From: JAVWMQ01 sp036637375
GTDB taxonomy: Bacteria > Bacillota > Clostridia > Peptostreptococcales > Anaerovoracaceae
Length of the DNA: 50,037 bases
Direction of reading: 5' to 3'
Assembly: GCA_036637375.1 (NCBI GenBank)
Contig: JAVWMQ010000007.1
Location: 1-50,037, forward strand
In this document: in pieces, positions 15,715 through 24,078 of the stretch
How positions within the stretch are numbered: the first letter of the stretch is position 1
How the letters are laid out: the number at the start of each line of letters is the position of its first letter
Position numbers and translations under genes: made by a program
The notes under the pieces: generated by a model
Databases searched by the model: none
What the model was told of the DNA's origin: nothing
What the model saw: only the letters and a program-made list of their open reading frames with translations

Positions 15715-16860
15715 TTAATAGTTTCCGTAAGTTTTAATATATTTGTACAAAGTTTTTGCATCATTCCATCTATGTGCTGGACTTGCGCTACCTAGGTTAA
15801 CTGCAATAAAAGTCTTGCCATTAACTTTGTAAGCACCAACGAAGCAGTACTTTGCATTTGTTTCTGTTCCTGTTTTGCCACCAATACAAGTATCAAAACC
15901 TGTTAACATTCTATTTGTAGTTTCAATCTTACTTGAACGAGTTCTCTTGGCGTTTTTGACAACGTAAGTTTCATCACGAATCATTTCCCTAAATTCAGGG
16001 TATTTAAGTGCGTCTTTCATAGTTAGTGCCAAATCATAAGGTGAAGTATAATGGCCTTTTGCATCAAGACCATGGGTGTTTTTGAATTGAGTGTTCTTTA
16101 GGCCAAGTGCCGCTGCGTGGTTGTTCATTCTCTTTACAAATGCTGATGCTGAGCCTGCAGTGCCTTCGCCAATAGCAACGCTTGCATCATTTGATGATTC
16201 GATTAACATTGCATGCATCAAATCCTTCATATAATATATATCTCCAGGTGTCATGTATAGAGAGCCCCAAGGTGTTCTAGCTGCATAATTTGAAATTTTA
16301 ACCTTTTGGTTGGGTTTATAATTCTTTAGTGCAACGATAGCTGACATAACCTTTGTTGTACTAGCATTTGCCATTGGAGTTGACATTGATTTTTCATAAA
16401 GAACTTTGTCATCATCGACAGAATAGATTACTACACCTCTAGCAGATAGTGGTAATTTTTTTATATTTTTTGCAAAAATATTTATTTCAGGGCTGGAGAT
16501 GTCAGTAGATGTATCTTCTTCTTTGTTAGTTAATAACATACGCCATACTGTTTTTGTTGATTTTTTCCACAAAGACGGATAATTTATTGTGATTAGTGTA
16601 TTTCCGTCATCATCCAAAGGGTAAACTTTTTGATCGCTCCAAGTGCCAGTTTTGTCACTTTTAATCTGTAAAATTGCAAATTTGTGAGCATCTGTTTGTA
16701 CCTTAATTACGTCTTTAATGCTACTTGATACGTTTCTCTGTATCGAAGTTGCTAGACCAGTGAATGGTGTTTGAGTAGATGCATAAGCATTAATTGCAAA
16801 TAGGTTTACAAGTAAAACTATTGAAATTACTAGGCTAATGCGTTTTTTGAAAATATTCAT
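15715..16860 (-). CDS. D-alanyl-D-alanine carboxypeptidase (S11 family, DacF/PBP5-like)
   Basis: 381 residues with a cleavable signal peptide (AYA-S near 26-28). The penicillin-interacting motifs are complete: S167-TT-K170, S222-x-N224 (SSN) and K329-T-G331. It trims the terminal D-alanine of stem pentapeptides outside the membrane. Two oddities: about 110 residues (28-135) of unassigned sequence precede the catalytic domain, and the chain ends shortly after the KTG domain, without the PBP5-type C-terminal beta domain or amphipathic anchor. First of a two-gene minus-strand unit with the CmpB-like protein. Confidence 0.93.
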   Translation of the reverse strand: MNIFKKRISLVISIVLLVNLFAINAYASTQTPFTGLATSIQRNVSSSIKDVIKVQTDAHKFAILQIKSDKTGTWSDQKVYPLDDDGNTLITINYPSLWKKSTKTVWRMLLTNKEEDTSTDISSPEINIFAKNIKKLPLSARGVVIYSVDDDKVLYEKSMSTPMANASTTKVMSAIVALKNYKPNQKVKISNYAARTPWGSLYMTPGDIYYMKDLMHAMLIESSNDASVAIGEGTAGSASAFVKRMNNHAAALGLKNTQFKNTHGLDAKGHYTSPYDLALTMKDALKYPEFREMIRDETYVVKNAKRTRSSKIETTNRMLTGFDTCIGGKTGTETNAKYCFVGAYKVNGKTFIAVNLGSASPAHRWNDAKTLYKYIKTYGNY

Positions 16861-16975
16861 AATTAAAATCCTTTCCTTTATATATACTTAGAATTATATT
16901 ATACAACAATTGTCAAGAAAAAAAATAATTTGTTTAAAATTTCTAAAAAATGTTGTGGCATTTTTGTAATAATAG

Positions 16976-16984
16976 TGGTACAAT
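16976..16984 (+). promoter_or_regulatory. Extended -10 promoter of the rnf operon
   Basis: TGGTACAAT is a TGn-extended -10 (TACAAT 16979-16984), 52 bases before the rnfC start. A weak -35 candidate TTGTGG (16953-16958) is 20 bases away, so the extended element is the better support. Confidence 0.5.
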
Positions 16985-17036
16985 AACTGGTATCGCTATG
17001 ATAAATTAATTATTTCACGAAAGGAAGGTTTCATAA

Positions 17037-18356
17037 ATGAGTCAACAAAGAAAGCATTTACACAGCATCCATGTTGCCCATCATAAAAACACAGCAGAAT
17101 GTGAAACACAGGTAATGCCAGTTCCTGATGAAGTTTGTATTCCAATGTCAATGCACATTGGAGCACCTTGCAAACCATTAGTAGCTAAAGGTGATACTGT
17201 AAAAGTTGGACAACTTATAGGGGATACTGATGCATTCGTAAGTGCACCAATTCACTCTAGTGTATCTGGAACAGTCAAAGCAATTGGCGAAGTACGTAAC
17301 GCTATGGGCGGATTTGATCAAACAATTGTCATTGAGACTGACAAAAAACAGGAGGCTTTTGAAGGAATTGAAATTCCAAAAGCTGAAAATTTAGCAGAAT
17401 TCGTTAAGGCTATTAGAGCAAGCGGATTAGTTGGACTTGGGGGAGCATCATTCCCAACACATATCAAGTTCAACCCACAGAACATTGATGAGGTGGATAC
17501 TCTAATCGTAAACGGAGCAGAGTGTGAACCATTCATTACATCAGACCACAGACTAATGCTTGAGGATACTCAGGATATTATTGATGGTATGTTACTTGTA
17601 ATGAAGCATCTAAACTTGTCACATGGTTACCTAGGAATTGAAAACAACAAACAGAATGCTATCGATAAGATTAATGGTATGCTAGTAGAGCAGGGCATTT
17701 CTGATAAGATTTCAGTTCATTCATTACAGACAACGTATCCACAGGGAGCGGAACGTGTAATGATTTACGAAATCACAGGCAAGAACATGGCAGCAGGAGT
17801 ATTACCTGCAGCGTTGGGCGTAGTATTATCTAATATTACTTCTATTGCATTTGTTGGACAGTATTTCAGAACTGGAATGCCTCTTGTACAAAAGAGAATG
17901 ACAGTTGATGGCGATGCTGTAACAAACCCTGGTAACGTAATTGCACCTCTTGGAACTAGAGTTGCAGATCTTATCGCATTTTGCGGTGGATACAAAGACG
18001 AACCAAAGAAAATCTTAATGGGTGGACCAATGATGGGTAGAGCAATCTTCTCAGACGAGTTACCTGTTATTAAAAATAACAATGCTATTTTGGCATTCAA
18101 TGGACCTCAGGCACTAATCAAAGAAGAAACAGCATGTATCAATTGCGGTAGATGTCATTCAGCATGTCCATTTGAATTATTACCTTACGCTTTAGTTGAG
18201 GCATACGACAGCAAGGACGCTGATAGATTACAATTCTTACAGGTGGACCAGTGCATGAACTGCGGAAGCTGTTCATATGTATGTCCTGCTAGAAGACCTC
18301 TTGGCTTCACAAATAATTTAGCTAAGGCTTTTGTAAAGGAGGCACAGAGTAAATAA
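17037..18356 (+). CDS. rnfC: Rnf electron transport complex subunit RnfC
   Basis: 439 residues. The N-terminal barrel-sandwich region (about 40-90) is followed by the NADH/FMN-binding domain with GLVGLGGASFPTHIKFNP (134-151) and VNGAECEPF. Two C-terminal 4Fe-4S clusters have Cys367, 370, 373, 377 and Cys406, 409, 412, 416. RnfC is the cytoplasmic NAD-reducing subunit of the ferredoxin:NAD oxidoreductase, which couples electron flow to Na+ or H+ export. GAAAGGAAGG lies about ten bases before the ATG. First gene of rnfCDGEAB. Confidence 0.97.
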   Translation: MSQQRKHLHSIHVAHHKNTAECETQVMPVPDEVCIPMSMHIGAPCKPLVAKGDTVKVGQLIGDTDAFVSAPIHSSVSGTVKAIGEVRNAMGGFDQTIVIETDKKQEAFEGIEIPKAENLAEFVKAIRASGLVGLGGASFPTHIKFNPQNIDEVDTLIVNGAECEPFITSDHRLMLEDTQDIIDGMLLVMKHLNLSHGYLGIENNKQNAIDKINGMLVEQGISDKISVHSLQTTYPQGAERVMIYEITGKNMAAGVLPAALGVVLSNITSIAFVGQYFRTGMPLVQKRMTVDGDAVTNPGNVIAPLGTRVADLIAFCGGYKDEPKKILMGGPMMGRAIFSDELPVIKNNNAILAFNGPQALIKEETACINCGRCHSACPFELLPYALVEAYDSKDADRLQFLQVDQCMNCGSCSYVCPARRPLGFTNNLAKAFVKEAQSK

Positions 18357-19312
18357 TGGAAACTAAATTTCACACTAATTTAACGGTAGCTTCATCACCA
18401 CATCAGGTGTCAAATGAAGATACAAGAAGAATTATGCAACTTGTGCTAATGGCATTAGTACCATCTTTATTAGTAAGTACTTATGTATTTGGTGTTAGAG
18501 TATTAATTCTTACTGCAGTTTGTGTAATTGCAGCAGTAGGTTTTGAGTACCTATTCAATATGATGATGAAGAGAACACAGACAGTTGGTGACTGCAGTGC
18601 AGTTTTAACTGGTGTTTTAATCGCATTTAACGTTCCTTCAAGCCTACCATACTGGATGGCAGTTGTTGGTTCATTCGTGGCAATCGTAATTGTAAAAGGT
18701 CTATTTGGTGGTCTTGGCAAGAACTTATTTAACCCAGCAATCGTAGCTAGAATTGTGCTATTTATTTCATTTGCAACACAGATGACTACATGGCCAGTTC
18801 CAAGAGGTGTTGATGGAACAACAGGTCCTACACCTTTAGGCGTTCTAAAAGAAGGCAGCGGTGCAGAACTTCCATCTAACATGGATATGTTCTTTGGATT
18901 CATTGGCGGATCTATGGGTGAAGTTAGTGCAGCAGCGCTACTAGTTGGTGGTATATTCTTGATTTGGAAAAAAGTAATTTCTCCAATCACACCAATTGCA
19001 TTTATTGCAACTGTAGCTGTTATTGCTATTGCAGCAGGTCAGGATCCAATTTTCCATATCTGTGCTGGTGGTGTTATGATCGGTGCATTCTTTATGGCAA
19101 CAGACTATGTAACAACTCCAGTATTACCTAAAGGTAAACTTATCTTTGGGATTGGATGCGGACTTATGACTATGTTAATCAGATTATTTGGATCATATCC
19201 AGAAGGAGTTTCTTTTGCGATTCTATTAATGAACGTATTAACTCCACATATTGATAATTTCTGTCAGAACAGCATGTACAAAGTGAAGGGAGGCGCAAAA
19301 AATGAAAAATAA
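18356..19312 (+). CDS. rnfD: Rnf complex membrane flavoprotein RnfD
   Basis: 318 residues with about nine helices. TGPTPL (156-161) in the loop after RGVDG matches the (S/T)GxT(P) flavinylation motif, with Thr159 the expected covalent FMN site. GLGKNLFNPA and FFMATDYVTTPV are conserved family stretches. Its ATG overlaps the rnfC stop by one base; AAAGGAGG within the end of rnfC serves it. The end overlaps rnfG by 11 bases. Confidence 0.96.
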   Translation: METKFHTNLTVASSPHQVSNEDTRRIMQLVLMALVPSLLVSTYVFGVRVLILTAVCVIAAVGFEYLFNMMMKRTQTVGDCSAVLTGVLIAFNVPSSLPYWMAVVGSFVAIVIVKGLFGGLGKNLFNPAIVARIVLFISFATQMTTWPVPRGVDGTTGPTPLGVLKEGSGAELPSNMDMFFGFIGGSMGEVSAAALLVGGIFLIWKKVISPITPIAFIATVAVIAIAAGQDPIFHICAGGVMIGAFFMATDYVTTPVLPKGKLIFGIGCGLMTMLIRLFGSYPEGVSFAILLMNVLTPHIDNFCQNSMYKVKGGAKNEK

Positions 19313-19853
19313 TAACTTTAAAGAAAATATAGCGCCTACTTTAGTCTTAGTATGTATTTGTCTAGTAATTACTTTAGCTCTTGTTCTAACAAATGGCGCA
19401 ACTAAGCCAACAATTGAAAAGATTGCAAAGGTTAATGCTGACAAAGCTAGAGCAGAAGTTTTAGCTGAAGGCGATTCATTTAATGAATACACAGGTAAAT
19501 TAAATCCTGGAATTGAGGGTTACTTCTCAGCAAATAACAAAAAAGGTGTTGCTGTAACTTCAACATCTAAATCATTTGGTGGTACAATGACAGTAATGGT
19601 TGGTATTGATGCGGAAGGCAAAATTACTGGCGTAAAAGTTACTGGACATGCAGATACACCAGGTCTTGGAACAAAGGCTATGACACCAGCGTACCTAAAA
19701 GGGTATGTAGGGGTTAACGAACTAAAGGTTGACAATATTAAGGACGACGGTAATGTTGACTATATTGTTGGTGCTACAGTTTCATCAAATGGTGTTTACG
19801 ACGCTGTTCAAGGCGCTCTGCAACAATTTAAAGACTGCGGAGGTGTAAAATAA
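19302..19853 (+). CDS. rnfG: Rnf complex flavoprotein subunit RnfG
   Basis: 183 residues: one N-terminal helix (about 11-31) and an extracytoplasmic FMN-binding domain. GHADTPGLGTKA (115-126) and VGATVSS (156-162) mark the flavin site, with Thr159 the expected covalent FMN attachment residue modified by ApbE. The residue that is usually Ser/Thr at the head of the SGAT motif is Val156 here. GGGAGG lies within the end of rnfD. The stop overlaps the rnfE start by one base. Confidence 0.95.
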   Translation: MKNNNFKENIAPTLVLVCICLVITLALVLTNGATKPTIEKIAKVNADKARAEVLAEGDSFNEYTGKLNPGIEGYFSANNKKGVAVTSTSKSFGGTMTVMVGIDAEGKITGVKVTGHADTPGLGTKAMTPAYLKGYVGVNELKVDNIKDDGNVDYIVGATVSSNGVYDAVQGALQQFKDCGGVK

Positions 19854-20530
19854 TGGATAAATTAAAAATCTTAACTAAGGGTATTATTAAAGAAAACCCG
19901 GTACTAGTATTACTACTAGGTACTTGTCCAACACTTGCAACAACAACAAGTGCGATTAACGGACTTGGAATGGGTGTTTCAGCAATGGCAGTACTTATCT
20001 GTTCAAATATTGTAATTTCAATTTTGAAGAACATTATTCCAGATAAAGTAAGAATCCCTTGCTACATCGTAGTTATCGCTGGATTCGTAACAGTTGTACA
20101 AATGCTATTAAAGGCTTATATGCCAGCACTTGATGCTTCACTAGGATTGTTTATTCCACTTATCGTAGTAAACTGTATCATCCTTGGTAGAGCAGAAATG
20201 TTCGCAAACAAAAATTCAATCCTTGATTCTGCTTTAGATGGAGTTGGAATGGGTATTGGTTTCTCTCTTACACTTACTGTAATGGGACTAATCAGAGAAT
20301 TCTTTGGTAGCGGTACATTATTTGATATTCCTGTTACAAGTGAATTCATTTCACCGATGACTATCTTCATGCTTGCTCCTGGTGGCTTCTTTGTATTTGC
20401 AGTATTAATTGCAGGTGTAAACTGGGCTTCTGGTGGAAAAGCAATTAAGAAAAAGGAATTTGGCTGCAGCGGTTGTGCAATGGCAGGAACTTGCGGTCAA
20501 GCGTGTACAGAAGAGGGGGATAAAGCATAA
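19853..20530 (+). CDS. rnfE: Rnf complex membrane subunit RnfE
   Basis: 225 residues with six helices. Cys25 (LGTCPTLA) and Cys108 (VVNCIILG) are the conserved pair that, with RnfA, holds an intramembrane 2Fe-2S cluster in the Rnf/Nqr family. A cysteine-rich tail follows the last helix: Cys205, 208, 214 and 218 within about 15 residues, which could hold a further metal centre. One-base overlaps with rnfG and rnfA show tight translational coupling. Confidence 0.96.
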   Translation: MDKLKILTKGIIKENPVLVLLLGTCPTLATTTSAINGLGMGVSAMAVLICSNIVISILKNIIPDKVRIPCYIVVIAGFVTVVQMLLKAYMPALDASLGLFIPLIVVNCIILGRAEMFANKNSILDSALDGVGMGIGFSLTLTVMGLIREFFGSGTLFDIPVTSEFISPMTIFMLAPGGFFVFAVLIAGVNWASGGKAIKKKEFGCSGCAMAGTCGQACTEEGDKA

Positions 20531-21123
20531 TGAAAGAAATTTTAATGATCATGATGAGCGTTATCCTTGTAGATAACTTTGTATTGTCTAAGTTCTTAGG
20601 AATCTGTCCTTTCTTAGGAGTATCTAAGAAACTTGACTCAGCTGTAGGTATGGGTGCTGCGGTTACTTTCGTAATGGCACTTGCTACTGCAGTAACATGG
20701 CCACTTCAGAAACTTGTACTTGAACCAAAAGGCATTGGATATTTACAGACAATCGTATTTATCCTTGTAATTGCATCTCTTGTACAGTTACTAGAAATGA
20801 CACTTAAAAAGTATATGCCTCCACTATACAAATCACTTGGTGTATACTTACCACTTATCACAACGAACTGTGCTGTATTAGGTGTAACAATCTTAAATAT
20901 TGACGAAGGATACAACTTCATTGAGTCAATTTTCAGTGCACTTGGTGGTGGTATCGGATTCCTACTTGCAATGGTATTATTTGCTGGTTTAAGAGGAAGA
21001 CTTGAAAATAACAAGATGATTCCAGAACCATTTAAGGGAATTCCAATTACATTAGTTACTGCTTCTATTTTATCATTATCTTTCATGGGATTCAGTGGTA
21101 TGGTAGATGGAATATTTGCATAA
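20530..21123 (+). CDS. rnfA: Rnf complex membrane subunit RnfA
   Basis: 197 residues with six helices, the inverted-topology partner of RnfE. Cys26 (LGICPFLG) and Cys114 (TTNCAVLG) are the matching 2Fe-2S ligands. No extra tail, unlike RnfE. The ATG overlaps the rnfE stop; the gap to rnfB is 12 bases and contains the rnfB ribosome site. Confidence 0.97.
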   Translation: MKEILMIMMSVILVDNFVLSKFLGICPFLGVSKKLDSAVGMGAAVTFVMALATAVTWPLQKLVLEPKGIGYLQTIVFILVIASLVQLLEMTLKKYMPPLYKSLGVYLPLITTNCAVLGVTILNIDEGYNFIESIFSALGGGIGFLLAMVLFAGLRGRLENNKMIPEPFKGIPITLVTASILSLSFMGFSGMVDGIFA

Positions 21124-21135
21124 GGAGGAAGAAAT

Positions 21136-21963
21136 ATGAACGTATTACCAATTATTTTGGTTGTAGCCATTGGATTCATCTTTGGTATCGTACTTACAAT
21201 TGCTTCCAAAATCATGTATGTTCCTGTAGATGAGATAGTTGCAAAGGTAAGAGAAGAATTACCAGGAGCTAACTGTGGAGCTTGTGGCTTTGCAGGTTGT
21301 GATGATTACGCAGCAGCTTTTGGAGAAGATAGAAACACTAGTATTACTAAATGTCCAGTTGGTGGAGCTGATTTAGCTGCTAAACTTGGAGAATTACTAG
21401 GTGTATCAGCAGAAACAGGTGCTGCACCTGTAGCTGTAGTTATGTGCCAGGGAAACAATAGTGTTGCAAATGACATTATGGAATATGGCACAGACATGAC
21501 ATGTAAAGCAGCCGCTACATTATTTGGTGGAAGCAAGTCATGTACTAAGGGTTGTCTAGGTCTTGGAGACTGTGTTACAGCTTGTGACTTTGGAGCTTTA
21601 ATGATTTGTGACGGTGTTGCAAATGTTGATATGGAAGCTTGCGTTGGTTGCGGAGCTTGTGCAAAGGCATGTCCTAAATCTGTAATCGAAATTCTAACTA
21701 AAGATGATAGAGTTTCAGTTCGTTGTCATAGTAATGACAAGGGCGCAAAGGTTATGAAATCTTGTAAAAAGGGTTGTATCGGATGTAAAAAATGTGAAAA
21801 CGTTTGTAAGTTTGATGCAATTCACATTGAGAATAATTTGGCTAAAGTTGATTACGACAAATGTAAGAACTGCGGAATGTGTGCAAAAGAATGCCCAACT
21901 GGTGCAATCATTGTTATTCCAAAGACAAAGAAAGTCGTTGTGCAAGCACCAACTGAAGCTTAA
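21136..21963 (+). CDS. rnfB: Rnf complex polyferredoxin subunit RnfB
   Basis: 275 residues. An N-terminal membrane helix (about 5-25) is followed by the Fe-S domain with Cys47, 50, 55 and 73 (GANCGACGFAGC ... KCPVGG). The second half carries several ferredoxin-type Cys motifs, including CVGCGACAKACP, CIGCKKCENVC and CKNCGMCAKECP. RnfB accepts electrons from reduced ferredoxin in the cytoplasm. AAGGAGGA precedes the ATG. Last gene of the operon, followed by two hairpins. Confidence 0.97.
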   Translation: MNVLPIILVVAIGFIFGIVLTIASKIMYVPVDEIVAKVREELPGANCGACGFAGCDDYAAAFGEDRNTSITKCPVGGADLAAKLGELLGVSAETGAAPVAVVMCQGNNSVANDIMEYGTDMTCKAAATLFGGSKSCTKGCLGLGDCVTACDFGALMICDGVANVDMEACVGCGACAKACPKSVIEILTKDDRVSVRCHSNDKGAKVMKSCKKGCIGCKKCENVCKFDAIHIENNLAKVDYDKCKNCGMCAKECPTGAIIVIPKTKKVVVQAPTEA

Positions 21964-21979
21964 TCATAGCGAACGCAAA

Positions 21980-22020
21980 AGAGCTGTAGCAGTATTGCTT
22001 CAGCTCTCTTGTATTTTGTA
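21980..22020 (+). terminator. Terminator-like hairpin after rnfB
   Basis: AGAGCTG (21980-21986) pairs with CAGCTCT (22001-22007). An inner AGCA/TGCT pairing follows one T-T mismatch. The following tract is only moderately T-rich (CTTGTATTTTGTAT). Confidence 0.65.
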
Positions 22021-22045
22021 TATTTTGGGGACGACGTGTGACAAA

Positions 22046-22076
22046 GAGACACAAATTGGAACACGAGAGACACAAA
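22046..22076 (+). repeat. Short direct repeat GAGACACAAA, two copies
   Basis: GAGACACAAA occurs at 22046-22055 and 22067-22076 (period 21) in the non-coding stretch after the first hairpin. The surrounding GGGGACG and GTGTGACAAAGAGACAC wording resembles dispersed REP-like sequences seen in some Firmicutes, but only one locus is visible here. Confidence 0.45.
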
Positions 22077-22121
22077 CAAAAGAGGTTTTACTAAATTTGG
22101 TAAAGCCTCTTTTGTTTGTGT
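22070..22121. terminator. Long hairpin, bidirectional terminator between rnfB and the Gx transporter gene
   Basis: A 22-bp stem (22070-22091 with 22100-22121; one G-U) with an 8-base loop TAAATTTG. Its arms are A-rich and T-rich, so a T tract results on either strand. It separates the convergent rnf operon and the minus-strand Gx transporter gene, whose stop is 19 bases away. Confidence 0.75.
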
Positions 22122-22139
22122 TTATATTATTTGGTGTAT

Positions 22140-22664
22140 TTATAAGTTTGATTGGTTTGGTACTTCAGGTAATTTAGCAAGTATGAAATGGGCGATAATG
22201 CCTATTAGTATGCCAGTGATTAGTCCAGAAAATATTAGGACTGGGAAGTAGATAAATACCTTTATGTTTGATACAAGGAATGCAGCCATAAGTAGTTGGC
22301 CCAGGTTATGAAAAACTCCACCAGCAAGACTAATACCTACAACTGAGAACCAGTTTGTTTTTTTGAGTATTGCCATAGCAACAAGGCTCAAAATTCCGCC
22401 CGATAGGGAATAGAATGCACCGAAAACACCTGTGAATAGAAGGCCGGTGACCATTATCCTAATTACATTGATTAAAAGGGCATACTTAAAGTTTAGTTTG
22501 TAAAGCGCAACTAAGATGACTAAGTTGGCTATACCAAGTTTAATACCGGGAATCCCAACATTAAATGGAATTAAAACCTCGATATATGAAAATATCATAG
22601 CTAGAGCAACTAGAATTGATGCCATAGCAACTTGGTATGAAATTTTTTTGTTTGAATAATTCAT
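22140..22664 (-). CDS. Gx transporter family protein (PF07456, ECF S-component-like)
   Basis: 174 residues, about five or six helices. GIPGIKLGIANLVILVALY and GAFYSLSGGILSLVAM are the conserved stretches of the family historically named heptaprenyl diphosphate synthase component I, now Gx transporter. It is commonly seen beside rnf and NusG-domain-II genes, which is the case here, so a role tied to flavin or Rnf function is plausible but unproven. No aspartate-rich prenyl synthase motif is present. Starts 12 bases after the NusG-II gene, same transcript. Confidence 0.82.
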   Translation of the reverse strand: MNYSNKKISYQVAMASILVALAMIFSYIEVLIPFNVGIPGIKLGIANLVILVALYKLNFKYALLINVIRIMVTGLLFTGVFGAFYSLSGGILSLVAMAILKKTNWFSVVGISLAGGVFHNLGQLLMAAFLVSNIKVFIYFPVLIFSGLITGILIGIIAHFILAKLPEVPNQSNL

Positions 22665-22676
22665 TAATTAAATCTC

Positions 22677-23042
22677 CTAATTTGATATGGAATCGAATTC
22701 GTTGTTATCACTAGTTATTTCCACAACAACTTTGTGTGGAAGGCATATTATACTTTGAGATGGTGAGTGAATTTCCCCTTGTTTAACACAATCCTGTGAG
22801 TGACAATTTGAAAAATTCATTGAAATTTTACCCTTACTTATGGTAATCTTATTAATATGGTTTTGGTCCTTAATGACTACCTCTCTATCTTCGAGAAGTG
22901 AGTAAGTGCCATACACCTTATTATCTACGTGAACAATAGCTTTAGTGCCTTTGGAATCATCACCAAAGGTTAGAAATATAGAGCTAGCAATACCCGTTAT
23001 AACTATTATTAAAGCTAATATTATATCTGCTTTTTTAAACAT
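22677..23042 (-). CDS. NusG domain II-containing membrane protein
   Basis: 121 residues: one N-terminal helix (about 8-27) and an extracytoplasmic beta domain with CHSQDCVKQGEI and IICLPHKVVVEI, the cysteine-containing signature of NusG domain II proteins. Such proteins sit next to rnf and apbE in many Clostridia; their function is unknown. AAGGAG lies five bases before the ATG. Divergent from apbE with only 23 bases between start codons, so its promoter must lie inside the apbE coding sequence. Confidence 0.85.
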   Translation of the reverse strand: MFKKADIILALIIVITGIASSIFLTFGDDSKGTKAIVHVDNKVYGTYSLLEDREVVIKDQNHINKITISKGKISMNFSNCHSQDCVKQGEIHSPSQSIICLPHKVVVEITSDNNEFDSISN

Positions 23043-23065
23043 GTAAACTCCTTATGAGGTGAATT

Positions 23066-24067
23066 ATGAAAAAGAAATTATTGCTTGTGCTAATATGCAC
23101 ATTGGTTATTATAACACAAGTAGGCTGTGGTACAAAAGAACCAGTTTCAAAAACAGGGTTTTATTTAAATACTTCTTGTCAAATTGACATTATGGATATG
23201 AATAAAACTGAAGGGGAAAAAATCATTGACCAGGTTTTTGAAGAATGTGGAAATTATGAAAAGATGCTAAGTAGAACTGTAAAGGGAAGTGATATTTACA
23301 AGATAAATCATGCAAAGGGTAAACCAGTAACCGTTGCACCAGAAACTGCATATCTAATCAAAACTTCCATAGAAATGAGCGAAAAAACAAATGGACAATT
23401 TGACATAACAGTAGGTAAGCTAACTGATTTATGGAACTTTAGCTCAGACAACCCAAAGAAACCAAAAGATGCCGATATTAAAGAAGCTGTCAAAACAATT
23501 GGATACAAGAACATAGTGATTAAAGGGAATACAGTTCAACTAAAGAATCCAGAAACTTGGCTTGATCTTGGAGCTATTGCCAAGGGATATATAGCGGATA
23601 AATTAACTGCATCCCTAGAAGAAAAGGGGGTTAAAACTGGAATCGTAAACCTTGGTGGAAACATTGTTACAATTGGAGCGAAGGCTGATGGAAGCCCATG
23701 GAATATAGGAATTGAAACTCCATACTCAGATAGAAATGACATTGTTGGAGCTGTTAAAATGAAAGATCAAACAGTTGTAACTTCAGGGACTTACGAAAGA
23801 TTTTTTGAGGAAGGTGGCAAGAAATACCATCATATCCTAAACCCTAAAACAGGGTATCCTGTAAATTCAGATATTGAAGGTGTAAGTATTTTGAGCAAAA
23901 AGGGGAACTCAGGGTACTGTGATGCTTATAGCACAATATCGCTTTTACTTGGCAAGGAAAAAGCAAAAGAGTTTATGAGTAAACAAGATGGCTTTGAATT
24001 TATGATTATTGATACAAAAGGAAAAGATTTTAATTCTAAAGGATTTAATATTGAATACAAGGAATAG
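23066..24067 (+). CDS. apbE: FAD:protein FMN transferase ApbE (lipoprotein)
   Basis: 333 residues. A lipoprotein signal peptide with lipobox QVGC (Cys about 20) places it outside the membrane. DLGAIAKGYIAD (about 170-181) and HHILNPKTGYPV are the FAD/Mg-binding signatures, and GYCDAYSTISLLLG near the end corresponds to the D-A-x-S/T metal site. It transfers FMN from FAD onto Thr of RnfG and RnfD. Its location beside rnf, with the NusG-II and Gx genes between, fits this. GAGGTGA precedes the ATG. MetH follows after 11 bases. Confidence 0.95.
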   Translation: MKKKLLLVLICTLVIITQVGCGTKEPVSKTGFYLNTSCQIDIMDMNKTEGEKIIDQVFEECGNYEKMLSRTVKGSDIYKINHAKGKPVTVAPETAYLIKTSIEMSEKTNGQFDITVGKLTDLWNFSSDNPKKPKDADIKEAVKTIGYKNIVIKGNTVQLKNPETWLDLGAIAKGYIADKLTASLEEKGVKTGIVNLGGNIVTIGAKADGSPWNIGIETPYSDRNDIVGAVKMKDQTVVTSGTYERFFEEGGKKYHHILNPKTGYPVNSDIEGVSILSKKGNSGYCDAYSTISLLLGKEKAKEFMSKQDGFEFMIIDTKGKDFNSKGFNIEYKE

Positions 24068-24078
24068 CGGGGTATACT

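Noticed and set aside
24068..24078. Cobalamin or SAM riboswitch before metH
   Set aside because: The spacer after apbE is only 11 bases, so no riboswitch can fit there.
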